DNA of 64,000 nt, taken from assembly GCA_036429605.1 (NCBI GenBank), contig CM071591.1, positions 1,550,001-1,614,000 on the forward strand. Reading direction: 5' to 3'. The stretch comes from Cladobotryum mycophilum (taxonomy: Eukaryota; Ascomycota; Sordariomycetes; Hypocreales; Hypocreaceae). Position numbers and translations under genes: made by a program. Under the pieces are notes generated by a model. The model did not search any database, was not told where the DNA came from, and was given only the letters and a program-made list of their open reading frames with translations. Below, in pieces: positions 1 to 12,054 of this stretch; the first letter of the stretch is position 1; every line of letters starts with the position of its first letter.

Positions 1-742
1 ACTTCTCATGCCAGCTCAGCAACACACTCATGGCCGCCGATGCCGGTTCGTTGGAGGCGCCCGGGCGAGTCGAAATCTGGCTGAAGCCGGTGGACTGGGG
101 TGTCATCCTAGCGGGAGTCTTGAATCCGGGCGTTGATGACGCCTGCGGTCCGGAGGCCATGCCCTTGTAGCTAATTATCGTACGTCATTTAGCACAAGTT
201 TGAAGTTGGGAGTGGGCTGGTGCTAACTCACATGTACTTCATCAACACGTCGAGCAACTCGCTTCCGCCTTGGGATGCGTAGATGCCCTTGAGCAAGGGC
301 GTCATGTCGCTCGCCTTGATAGACTGCAACACCTCAATGATGGTCTGCAAATGTGCGTCCTAGAATACGACACTGAATCAGTATTATTGTCATTTCCCCT
401 TGTCCACCAACGTCATCATCCTTTGCATCCCGATCTTCTTCTTCGCTCAGTCATCCCAAAGGGGGAGAGGGGGGCAGCGGTTCATACCTTTGCTCCATCC
501 GTGCCATTATACACCGGCGTCTCCAGACACCCTCTCAACGCACCCTCCGCATCACCTCCCCTAATCAGCTGCCTGACCTGCGTGGCAAGCTGTCGCGCTT
601 CCGCTTCGCTAATCTCGGGCTGTGGGGGGTGCAGCGTCGAGGTGTCAAAGTTGAAGCTCGAATCTTCGGTCAGGGCGTCGATGTTGATTGTACGCCAGGC
701 ATCGCTGAGCGTCGCCGAGGTGTGCTGCTGAATGATGGACAT
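1..742 (-). CDS. ARPC5: Arp2/3 complex subunit 5 (p16-Arc), 3' end outside window
   Basis: Small subunit of the Arp2/3 complex, which nucleates branched actin filaments, for example at endocytic patches. Three exons are visible: 742-488, 359-232 and 170-1, with introns 487-360 (GTATGA...TAG) and 231-171 (GTGAGT...TAG). Joined, they give about 184 residues in one frame. The N-terminus has the family pattern (TLSDAWRTINIDAL, then an acidic stretch). The middle exon holds the alpha-helical core (LQTIIEVLQSIKASDMTPLL, then LLDVLMKYIYKGMA), and the last visible residues LLSWHEK precede the usual C-terminal helix, which lies beyond base 1. Start chosen at 742 because homologous sequence begins there; an upstream in-frame ATG at 784 would add 14 residues that do not look like family sequence. 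A Pro/Ser/Thr-rich insert sits between the second and last helices. Identity is recalled from family motifs. Confidence 0.9.
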
Positions 743-3700
743 GTTTCGCTTTTTTTGCCTACGGAGTTGCCTGTGGGTGATCACTGGGTGGAGGGTGTTG
801 TCGACGGGAGGAGGTTGAAGCTATAGCTTCTCGTTGTCGAAGCTGCGTGGTGAAGCTCGGTGTCGGTTTGGTGATGCGGCGTCACTGTGGCGGGGCACGA
901 TTACGGCGGGCCCAATGTGGGGAGTTTGCGCCATGGTTGGTGCCGTCAGTTGCGTTAGCAGGCAACTTTGTTCTTATACGGTATCTCTACTGCACTCCCA
1001 GTACTGCACTAACTTCCTATATCTACAGGAGGACCACCGACGCGAAATTGATCACAAAGAGTTACACACGATTAAGATATTTCTCTTAATTCATTTGAGA
1101 GATTCTTGAAAAGTTTATCACATAGCTCATTACCTTATTTCGCTATTTCTTTTCAAATAATATCTCAAAGGTAACACTGGCTTGCAGTATAGTAGGAAGT
1201 TAGTAAACATTTCCCTACCTATGATGAGGTGACTGAAGGTTAAGTGCCAGCGTATGAAACAACTTATCACACAAGCTATAGACATATCGTACGAAACAAA
1301 GAAAGATCAGACATTTAGTATAGAGGCCCAACAAAGACAAGTAACAATCTTCCCACGGTCTTCGAGAAACAATCTACAACTCCACAATCCAAGGCCCCGT
1401 GTAAACATTGCTACCCTACACATGGTGATGATCAGCGGTAGGACATCTTGGAATGACGTAGAGAATCAGCATGAAATAGCGATTCGAAACGAAGCTTGGG
1501 TTTACTCCACAAGATGTAAATCTTCCTAGGTTTGTTCGAGCATCAAATTGCAGTGCTACACAAAGGGTCTTCGTTAGTCCACCTCAATAACAATATAGTC
1601 ATCTCGTCTCTCATTGAGACAACAGTTTCGTCATTGTGTGATAGACTACATGTTTGCCACCGACGGGATAAATCATAGTTGGCATATGCCCCCTAAAACG
1701 GCCGTTCATTCGCCATTAGAGTCTATCAACGTTTGTTCCCTTTCCAAATGTCGTTCGTTTGCTGGGAGATCACGCGCCCGGCCTCTCATGCATGACCGGC
1801 GAACCCCGAAACTCACACGATCTTCCGTTCCTGTATCAGAGGCTCGGAGGACCCCTATTTTCCTAATTCCACTTACCGTACCTGAGTCAGGGCCGAAAGA
1901 GGCAATGATTTGTCTTGCCTCCCCGAGGTTGCAAAGAAAAGAAATACAGCTCACATTTCTTCTTCAGACCATGATGAGAAAAAAGAAAATCCACTAAACT
2001 CCTGGAAGGCTAGACCTGAGACCCCGTCGATTGTCCCGTACACAGACGTGTTTTCCTTGCAAGCAATTCCCTGCTTGTACATCTAGGCAGAAGTATGCCG
2101 TTCAAATGCCGGATGCGATTACCGGCAACAGGGTACACACAGAGTGACATGGTCAGTTTGTACATACTGTCTATATGTACGCTGCCAAGATTCTGATGTC
2201 AATCACCGGCTAGGAGGACAATCAATGGCGAAAAGCAACATTCATTGATCCATGAGGCTCTATCGAAAGCTACCTTGAGAGGGGGTGCCACAGATCGTGC
2301 TTCCAGAAGTCCACCTTGGCTTGTTCAGCATCCCTGTTCAGGGCAAAGAACATTATGGATATGATCTATCATGACTCCACTGTCTTTGTTGTGAGACCGA
2401 TGGAAATAGGGAAAATTTTTTAAAATTAACGACAATTGAGTTTCCGGGTGTCGCCTTTCAAGCGGAAGTCTCCCCGGCGCCATCGGTCCCATCTCATCAG
2501 ACTAAAGAATCCACCAGCCACCGCTGGTGGACCCGGCAAACTCGGCGACACGTCCGGGGTTCCAAGACATTTGAGAATTGTTGATTCTTGACCAAGGAAC
2601 CGTAATCTTGGTAAATTGTATGCTTTTTGCGTGTGAGAAAACGGTGGAAAATACGAATACGTCCTCTGATTGGTTAGTCAAGTTTCTTTCCGACATAACG
2701 GTAAATCATTTGTGTAGACCTTTGCCTCCTAGTCTCAGGTAATGAGGTGACTTTGCATCCGTTTGGATAACGGAGGGTATCCAACTAGGTGTGTATCGCC
2801 AAGGAGATGCTTCTAGAATGGGCGGCGGCGCTCCGGATGTGGCGCGTCTCAACTTTGGCAGAGACCCGATCTTTACCGTCTGTCTGGTTCCTGGGACCAT
2901 CAAGCCTGGCCCACAAAGTTAAAGGGTGAATCCTGTCCCACAGGCTTCAAGTAGAATCGAGATCCAGGGGCTAGAAGCGAGGTTGCACATCTTACACATG
3001 TCTGCTCCCTCATTCAAGATGAGGTGAGAATCGCTGTAACGTGTTCGATCGACAAGTACCGTCCTGATGTAGAATATTGCGAAAGGGAAAGAAAAAAAGA
3101 AGAAGAAGAAGCACTGCCTCAACAATCTGACTCAATGGTACCAACAGCGAGGGATTGATCTTCCGTCTCGCAATCTCGGTGAGCCTGGACTCGGCACGGT
3201 TGGATTTCCAATCATCCCGCGTGAGCACGTCCCTGTGTCCAGTCTCCACGTAGACGATTCACGAAGCGGCCCGAGGGAGTGGATGAACTCCTGATTGACC
3301 AAGTTGGTCCAGGAGCAAATCTGTGATGGAGTACGGGTCTGGTCTTTGTTGCCAAAACGTGCAGTAAAATCTCTGCATCTTGGTACCAACCGCGGCACTT
3401 AGACCCTCGCCTCGACTCCGGAATGTAGCCCGGGACCAGGATTTCTTGAACAACTCATGAATCACTGGTCGCCGGGATCGCAGTGAAACAAAGAATTTCC
3501 AGGTTTTACTTGTACAAGGACGCGCGCGCCTTGACTGCGACCCTGTCCAGCGAAGTGTAGGCGAAGCAAGTGGCTGTCGAGCCGCAAGAGAGCCTCTGCC
3601 GAATCTTGGCTAGGTTTCCACGTTTAGTATGGGAAGATGGTATTTGCCGACGCCTTAAAAGATGACACCCCGTTAAAACGAAAGAAAAAGAAGACATGAA

Positions 3701-5976
3701 ATTGTTCAAAAACAAGTAACCCCCTTGCTAAGTTTGTAAAAAGTGGGTTCGTATTTTGAAGGAGGAAAAGGATGGGCCAAAAAAAGCAACACAAGACATA
3801 AAGACAGGGAATGGAAATGTTGGCCTGAATAAGAATTGCTTGTTATCTCGTTGCAAAACGGAGGAGAAAAGAAAGAAAGGAAGCAACTCAGCAAATCAGG
3901 CTGCAACATATCCCAAAATAGCCATAACCACAAATCATTATGCAAGTTGGCAAGAGGCAGAGACAATAGACCATTGATCGGGACGCCTGGGCCATGCGCG
4001 CATATGGCCATCTCATTCATATGAACAACTACCATTTTCGGTCAACAGGTACCGAGTTGGTCAACCCTCCTCCTAGGAAACTCACCGAGTAGACGCCGGG
4101 CGTGTCAGGAAATCGCCAATGACGACGGTATTCGTGACGCAGAGCAAACCAACGGATTGCACGGACGGGCGTGAAAGGCTTGTTGTCGGTTGGCGGAAGC
4201 GCATCATGACCATGAATTGGAGGGAGCCAGCATCAACTATTCGGGACCCAGCCGACGGTCCATCAAATTTCCATTGTTTCACGAATCGGCTAGAGTTGGG
4301 GGAAAGGTTGCCCGAATTGGTTAATACGAGCTCAAATTTTGATTGTCAACAGTGGTCAGGTTTGTACGAGTAAGTCCAGCGCACATCCTTCAAACACGTG
4401 TGCCGCGGTCGTGCAAAAGGCGAGATAGGTGGTACTTATCGGCAAGGCTGGGTGAAAAATCTTCACCATGTTTATTAGTTTGCGGCGGGAACCTGCAACA
4501 TGCCTCTGTTTGATCTTCGTAATTTGCTCCTTGTTTACTAATAAGGTTGTGTTTGCGCGACTGAAGATGCCGGCCGTCCTTCCGCCAACCCGCGATCCAC
4601 CTCTCCGTCAAGCTCGATCCGCGGGAGGCAAATAATAATATCAGTTTCGTCCTGCGCAAACACAATTGTTTGCCCCATGTGGCTGACTCCAACATGAAGG
4701 CCGAAGGCGTAGCTGACAAGTGAGCAAGTACCCCGTAACCGTTATTGAATAGAGTATTAGAGCGGCTTCTGGCTGCTCGTGTATCGCGAGCCCACAAACA
4801 ACGAAACTAGGCAAAACAGTGCACGGGTGTGTCGTTCATGTGTAGAATCCACACTGTGGGTGCTGGGTCCACTCTGTGCCCCTGAAGAACTTCTAGAATA
4901 ATTCTAGAAGACTTCCATGACCCCATCCACGTAGTTTACAAACCCATGATCCATACCAACCCCTGCCAGGAACAGGGACCAGATCTCTACCGAGACCCAG
5001 TCGATAGCCTTATTTTTTTGTTGCTGCTGTAAGACTTCGCTACGGAAATATCATCTAGATGGTGACCCAGCAAGCCAGTTGTTTCACAGAATGAGGCTGC
5101 GCAAACCAAATACCCTGTCCCGGTTCAGACCCCAAACTGGCACACAAATACGAACAAGGCGATCAATCCTCATGTTCTACTTCGTAGGAAGGAGGACAAT
5201 CCGTCGCATAGGTGGTGTTTGTAAAATCCGTGGATAATTGCACGCGGCTGTAGCACAGCATCAAACGAGGCTAGCAACGCCAAACTCGGGTGTCCGAGCA
5301 ATAACTGCGGTGATTGATGGCATTTATTTTGACTGTGAGTTAAATAGACGTTGCTGCGAAATCGGTTGAAACCATCCTCAAGTTATACCATAATTTTTTT
5401 TAGGCCCCAGGTGTGATTGAACAACAGATCGAGTCATGGCCTCGGAAGCTTGCCATGCGATGGAAATGCAGCGCCCGTTTCAATTGTGCACCAGTCCCAG
5501 GAACCATTTTCAAGTGTCAGCATATCCTGACGCAACCGATGCTGTCACACCTGTGGCTGCGTCATGTTTGTTGCTGGGCTGGGCTTTGTGAAAGGGTGAG
5601 AAAAGGGCCGGTTTGGGCAATGGTTTGCAGTTGAGTTTGTGCGTCAACCTGCACGCCTGGCTCGTGCTTGACAAGAGGCCAATTATAAGCTTGGACTATT
5701 AGTTCCGGGTGTTAAGGCTGTAAGAATGTTGAGAACCAAAGATGTGTGTCGCTTCCAGGCTGACCACAACAAGGTGGCATGTCGAGTGCAACCTCATCCA
5801 CGCCCTTGCAGATGCCCAGGCAAGCTGACTGACCTATCCTCTGCGTCGTCGATTTCGGTAACATCGTTCTGAAAAATCCCAGATCCCTGGGACGTTTTAC
5901 CAATGAAGCGGGCCAGGTGGGAATTTTCGGGGTGTCGCTAGGTTGGCGATTGGCTCATTGTTTGCTGTCATTTCTT

Positions 5977-6006
5977 TCATGGTCATGGTCATGGTCATGG
6001 CCATGG
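5977..6006. repeat. hexanucleotide tandem repeat (TCATGG)4
   Basis: Four perfect TCATGG units followed by one CCATGG variant. It lies in noncoding sequence. Confidence 0.9.
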
Positions 6007-7018
6007 CAGGCAAGCGGAAGCGGAGGCTTTGAAGCATACTGGTTTGCCATCATGGCAAAGTCGACATGATTGTTACCGTCAAGTCCCGGGATGACGCAGT
6101 TTGATGTCCATCTTACTCCCATTGGAGGGAATGGGGGCTGCTGAGCAGAATTGGCTTTGCCGTCCATCTCTATTAGTGAACATGGGTTTTCCGTTGAATT
6201 GCTGACCAAAGAAATAATTGCCCGAATATGGGCTGTGTGTAATAGGTGACAAGGGTAGTAGGTTGCTACCCGAGTGGTTGTTAATATTAATGGCCGTCAA
6301 GATGAAATCTCCTCGTCGGTAATCCTCATGCGGCGTATCGTAAGAAAAGAAGGAAAAAGGAAAAAGAAAAAGGTCTCATCATTACGGTGGAAGAATTCAG
6401 GTGATGCTTCTTTTTGCGTGGTATAAGCCCAGCACCAGCACCGGCACCAGCACCGTGGGCAACGCACAGAGGATGATGATTCCCTTGTCAGGAACGTGGC
6501 AATTTCTGCAAGGTACGGGGCTTGTCATGGTTGACCTGGTTGACATGGCTGATGATGCTGGATGGAGACAGATCACGAGGAGTAAGAAAATTTTACTTGC
6601 CTGGCGCCAAACCAGGGTCAGTTGGGGCAATCGAGATTGGGAAAGTCAGACTGTCAAAATTGACGATATGGAAATTACCCGGGAAGCATAGAGAAGAATG
6701 CAATGGAAGGAATACCCCCAGTCCTCTGGATTGCTGATTCTCTCCCTCTGACTGGTTCAATGTTTGGCGAGGCTCCAAGAAAAAGCAAGCCACACATCCA
6801 TGGGATGACATTTGCTACGAGTACCTATATTGAGTATGACGGGCGCATCAAGCCATGTATTACACAGCATGGAATAAGGCGTGATGGCTTCAAGATGGCG
6901 ATGAGTGGTCACAAAAGAAGCTGCCTGGCGTCGGGGTTTGCCCGTCGCAGACCCATGCACATGAATCAGTAACAAACGGATGAGACGCTTCCGTTTGCCC
7001 TGCTCGCTTGCAATGAGG

Positions 7019-7037
7019 CTCTCTCTCTCTCTCTCTC
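7019..7037. repeat. (CT)n microsatellite
   Basis: About nine uninterrupted CT dinucleotides followed by a short C run. Noncoding. Confidence 0.9.
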
Positions 7038-8508
7038 CCCTACAAGTCCTCCATACGGGCTACCAGCTTACGTGCCTGTACTTGTACAGAGCACAGGGCA
7101 GTTCAAGGGTTCGCCCGCCGCCCGGAACGAGTCAAGATGATGTGCAAACACACAAACACAGGATCCTGAAATTGCAACCCGTAAAAACAAGTGTGTTTGT
7201 CTCTTCCGTTCCGGCCATGGCTTCATCCACCGGAGGAGGCGGGACTGATGAAAAAGAAACTTGGCGGGCCGGGGAAACACAAATTCGGTACTGCGCAGAC
7301 GGCGTAGTCCGTTTTGCAGAGGAAAGATAAGACATCCATGGATGCCTATAATGTGTTTGTACTTGTACAAGCAGGAAGAGAGTGTCGTATTACGGATATC
7401 ACGGACAAAGGAGTACATAGCTACTTACCTACCGACTTGTACATACAACACAACAGCAAGCGTCCAGCATGTCAACCCAATGTTAGGGTAGGCAAGTGAA
7501 GAGAGATGAGATGGATATACCTGGGAGAGTCGTGGCAGGATTGCTGTCGTCGGTGTAAGATTGAGATAGATGTAAAAACAAGAATAGGATGTTGTGGTCA
7601 TATGATGATTGTTCAATTATTGACAATGATTCGCTGCAAGCTCTCCTCTCCCAAATTGCAGACGTTAATACTGTCGTTTTGATGATGCCCAAAGACATTC
7701 AACCCGTCTAGACCCCTCCCTGTAGTCTCAGCACCTCTTACAGCATGTACGTACCTCCTCCACCCACTAATACGGCACCAGGATCTTGGGACGGGTATCA
7801 CGACTCAAATCAGACCAAGGAAAAAAACTGTTTCCTCACTACTAGCCACTCAGTCTCTTTCAGGGTCCTTTTTAGCAACAGCCTACAGCCAGCCCACATG
7901 CAACAGCAGCAGCTTCGTGCAGACACATGTACGAATGAAGACGATCTAACCGAATTCATTGGCTTTCCCCAGCTTTCATCAGTTTTGTGAAATTGGCCAG
8001 ACACAGCTGTCCATTGCCTACCTAGACCTTGTCGCAAAACTATTCCCGTCCGTCCGTCCATTCATCAACCACCTTTGGTCTAGATGCCATAGCGCCACCA
8101 TCTCCGTCTCCCTCTTCTTTTTTTTTTTTGGTGTATGTTTACGAGCAAACAAATTCAACCTGAGAGCGAAAACATGAGTAGAAAATTGACAACTGACAAG
8201 CTAATGTGGGGGAGTAGCTTCCGCCGTCCGTCCCGCCGGACGGGGAGAGACATGACCGTAACCTTGCGATGGTCAAGTGAGATGAAAATGACACTAACAA
8301 GGAGACGGCGCGAAGATAAACGGGCCTAGATTAATGAGGGAAAATGGTGTATTTGGTATGTAGTCTTTTGCCACCGAAATAGTGGGTAAATACTTTTCAT
8401 GTACGCAGAATTTGTCTAGTTGAGCATGTGCTCTGGTAGAATGATCAGGGAGAGTATGTGAGGGAGAAGGGGGAGGGAGAGAGCACGAGAGGCCAAAGAC
8501 AGGAGGAG

Positions 8509-8555
8509 AGAGGAGAGGAGAGGAGAGGAGAGGAGAGGAGAGGACAGGAGAGGAG
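8509..8555. repeat. (AGGAG)n pentanucleotide minisatellite
   Basis: About nine AGGAG units with one internal AGGAC variant near 8,540. It sits in a purine-rich block (about 8,455-8,560) and creates a spurious Ser/Pro/Leu-rich ORF on the opposite strand. Confidence 0.9.
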
Positions 8556-9595
8556 TTCGAGATAGAGGGTGGCGGCGAGAGCGAAACGCACAAGCAACAA
8601 AGAAGCAAGTTCATGGTCTCAACAGCGGGCTTCATAGGGTATCCATCCAACAGGCAAGACAAGACACGCACACACGCATGCTCACACCACCCACATGCAG
8701 AGCGCCGGCGGCAAGCACAAAAAAAACCCCCCAAAAACCAAGAGACGAGCGATTTTATGATGACGATTATGGAGGAGGAGGAGGAGATCATCGTTTGCTG
8801 GGTGAGCAAACTAAGCGAGATGCCCAGATACCCAGATATTGGATTGTATCAGATGACAAACAACAGTAATTTGTCAAAAAGAAGCCCGGAGGAATGCCAG
8901 TAGAACAAAGGCATATCTCATAATTAGATACACACCACCTTGGCCGGCAATTGGGTGGGTGTAAGAGAGCCACCACTCCCACCACTAATACCACCAACAC
9001 CACCACCACCACCCACTAAATGCCAGACCAAGACCAAGCAAACACCGCTCCGTTCAGAACGGCCCTCCAGGAGAGGAAAGAGAAATGATGAGACGGTGCC
9101 TCCGTTAGTTCGGTCCTGGCCCAATACATACCGTTCTCTCTCCAGACTGGTACTAGGGTCAGAGTTAGGAAAGGCAGGGTAGTCAAGTAGGGTCACATTG
9201 GGGATTACTTTTCCCCAGGTCCTAGGTCCTGTCCTGATTGCTGGGAACTGGGCTTGCTGGGCTCTCTCGTTTTTGCCTGTCTTGTCGTCGCCCATCCCAT
9301 CCCATCCCCCATCCATGCCCATGCCCATGCCTCCCATTCCTTTGCCCTTTTTCCCTTTTGCTTCCCCTAAAGATTTCGGCCCCTGTCTTGTCTTGATTAG
9401 TGTGTATGTGCACTCACTCAACTCATCCGTCCTTTTACTCAGAACTTTTGGTACCCGGTTTTAGGCTCCGGGGAGCTCATCCCGGCAACAAGACGGAGAG
9501 AAAACGAAGCTTGTAAAAGGTCCCCAACAACAGTCAAAGCAAACCGGACGGACAGATGGACAGACAGACAGGCAAGCAGACGGGCAGACTGAATG

Positions 9596-9639
9596 ACACA
9601 CACACACACACACACATCCATCCATCCATTCATCCACCC
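9596..9639. repeat. compound (CA)n-(CATC)n microsatellite
   Basis: About eleven CA units run directly into CATC/CATT tetranucleotides. The preceding 50 bases are an imperfect GACA/GGCA purine-rich tract, so the whole 9,541-9,640 block is simple sequence. Confidence 0.9.
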
Positions 9640-11049
9640 ATTCACGCACAGGCACACGGCACCTTTCTATTCAACCACCTTGTCGTTGTTCGTTTGTTGC
9701 CTCTGCTGCTGGGGAAGCTGCATGGAGAAAGAAGCAGACCAACCGGGTGCGTGGGAAGCAGAGCAGGGTATTGTTGTCTATACATATTGCTACGGTACTG
9801 CAGGTTCGGCATGCAATGTTCTCGAAAAAAGTAGGGACCCCCATCTTGAGCTGATGCATTCATGGGTCTCCTCCATCCCACAGTTGAATTGGGCCTTGAC
9901 CACCTACCTACCTACCTACGTACATACTACTCTCTCAGCCAAGATCGGTTGGTAGTACTGCTACCGTGTTTGAAGGTAGCGGTACTACTTCAGGGTCTTG
10001 GAACCGAAATATTACTCCCAGAAAAATGAAATAAAAATAAGAAATGAAAAACAAAAAACAAAAATACAGGTACCAATGGAGAGGTAATCAACTGCGACAT
10101 AGGCTCAAACAAAAGTAGGGAGCACCACCGTACCAGCCCAGCGTTTTGGGTCCAAGGGCGGATCGCCAGCCATGATTGATGAATTGGTTTTACACAGAGA
10201 GGGAGAGAGAAACATAGAGAGAGTCATAAGGTACACCCTGCTGCGAGGCCAGCGCTGAAGGTACCTGTAGTGGCTTCTTCCAGGCCCTCCTCTCCCGGGG
10301 CTCCAGGGCTCTCTCTTGGCTACAGCTCTCACGCACACCCACAGTAGACACACACACACACACACACGCCCCCTAGACGCCTCTCAAAAAGAACAACAAA
10401 CCTGAGAACCTTGAACTCTGAGACACAGACACACCCCTGTGGGTACTTGGCCTTGAGCTTGTGTGCCCCGCCGGGGACTCCTGGCCTGGCGTCATCCACC
10501 TTCTCTGAACAAGGGTGACATGGCAATATGGGTCTGGCAACTTGGTTTGAATTTAGTTCCAGGCACGGATGGATCATGGATCTTGGCCAAGGAGGTAGTA
10601 CTTGCCTTTACCCAAGTGACCAAAGAGTCAAGACAAACCCCGATACATTTGCCTTGTACCTCCTTTTTCCCCACCATTCATTCCCTGAGGGAGAAGCTAG
10701 TCCAATTACACACAACACTGTGCATCATATTATTTTTTCTTTTTCTTTTTCTTTCTTTCTTTGGTCAGTTTGGCCAGTCGTTTGTTTTTTTCTTTGCTAG
10801 CTAGCCGTTCCCGTAATGAAAGTCAAGGGTGCGTAGACACACACTTTCTTCTGATGCTCCCTTGTCTGGCATCCATTCTTTTCTGGGAGGGGGTGTGTGT
10901 GTGGTGTGCCAAAGCGCGCGTTGTTCCATTGCCATCCATCCCATTGCTTCTTGCATTTGCCTTGGGGGAGGGGAGAGAAAATGAGTGAGGGAGGAGGGGG
11001 GGGGTCTTTTTTGTTTTTGGGGGTCTTGGGTTAGATTTTTTTTTTGCTC

Positions 11050-11961
11050 TGGTCTCGTCTCGTCGTGTCTTGTCCAAGGCGAGAATCATAGCTTCGCATT
11101 TCGTACAAAAGCTCCTTCCTTCCCTCCTCTCCTTTAGCTTCAATTTGTTCCTTCACCATTCCAACCAACCATTCCCTTTCCTGCCTTGGCCTGAGGGTCT
11201 TTCTTCTCTGAACTTACGACCATATAATAATCATCTCATCCATCCATCACTGCTGCTCTTTTCAATCCTCCATCTACTCTCGGAGACTCATCACCAAAGG
11301 CTCATCATCATCATCATCATCATTATCACACTCTGGTTGTGTCAGCACTTCTTCTCCACGGCTCATAATAATCAACTATTACCTACGTTGTCACTTATTA
11401 GTCGACCCACACCTCCCACACTCAAACCCTCGCACGTTCGACCGAATACGGCGCCACCTTCGCTGCTCTCCTTAGCGACTCCGTTTTGCACCAGTGCCAG
11501 GTACCCGTTTGTCTAACGGCATACCCGAATTGCAACTCTCCTCGGTTTAATTACCCTCTCGACCCTTTTTTGCAAGAAAGCTTTAAGCAGCTTCCTCGCA
11601 TCATCAGCTGCCACAATCCTCTACGTTTGTGTTTCCATAACCAACGTGTCGGATTCAATACAAACTCGTCTCGTTTAATACCATCCGCCGCCTTTCCGAA
11701 ACACCACACACTATTGGTGTCATTCGCAACTTGCTCGCCGTTCGGTAGTAGCCATCGCCACTTTACGTTCTCAACAAAACCCGCTTCTCATTTTTGGAAG
11801 CGTTCACTCCTTACAGTACTACATCTATTAATGTGAGTAGCAATTCCATTCCAATGCCCCTATCATCTATAAAATAGATAGACAACCAGCACTTCTCATC
11901 TGCGCACACATCCGGACACCGCTAACCGCCATTCCCAGCTCACCTTCACAACACCGTCAAA
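11050..11961 (+). promoter_or_regulatory. putative long transcribed leader with a 5'UTR intron
   Basis: The plus strand becomes strongly pyrimidine-rich with CAT/CTC motifs and a (TCA)n run at about 11,302-11,322, a composition typical of transcription start regions and leaders of well-expressed filamentous-fungal genes. A convincing intron lies at 11,833-11,938: donor GTGAGT, branch-like GCTAACC about 12-18 nt before acceptor CCCAG. Splicing would remove the ATG at 11,831 and bring the leader to 23 nt before the small ORF at 11,962. The transcription start is not resolved. The leader role is inference from composition and splice signals. Confidence 0.5.
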
Positions 11962-12054
11962 ATGATGAACGCCAGCGCAAAGCCTTGCAACATGGGCCGT
12001 GGTGCTTATGATACCACTGGCCTCCCCAAGCCTCCTCCTCCTCAGCCTCGATAA
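11962..12054 (+). CDS. small ORF of 30 codons (possibly the 5' part of a frameshifted ~96-codon ORF)
   Basis: Not a family I recognise. The start context is near-optimal for filamentous fungi (CACCGTCAAAATG, followed by a second ATG), and a clean leader intron ends 23 nt upstream. As read, the product is 30 residues: Met-Met, two cysteine/glycine-containing segments, then a proline-rich tail, ending in TAA at 12,052. If one C were missing from the CCCC run at 12,024-12,027 (the same error class seen in TAF4, YSH1 and VPH1 in this window), the frame would instead run through a Ser-rich stretch and on to TAA at 12,249-12,251, about 96 residues. Both versions lack recognisable domains, signal peptide or membrane segments. 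The gene sits alone between a 10-kb and a 4-kb gene-poor stretch. It could also be an upstream ORF or part of a noncoding RNA. Confidence 0.4.
   Translation: MMNASAKPCNMGRGAYDTTGLPKPPPPQPR

Larger units (their letters stand above)
743..11049. other. gene-poor region of about 10 kb
   Basis: No protein family, intron pattern or long codon-biased frame could be recognised on either strand. The sequence is a mosaic of AT-rich patches (about 1,000-1,650 and 2,400-2,700), purine and pyrimidine runs, and microsatellites at 5,977, 7,019, 8,509 and 9,596. Short ORFs here are mostly carried by low-complexity repeats. The palindrome CTTGTACAAG occurs at 3509-3518 and 7362-7371. The region probably combines the 5' region of ARPC5 with a very long upstream region for the small-ORF gene at 11,962; noncoding transcripts cannot be excluded. 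Confidence 0.6.

Noticed and set aside
8294..8809. 171-codon ORF on the minus strand
   Set aside because: Its Ser/Leu/Pro run is the complement of the AGGAG minisatellite; no family resemblance or intron context.
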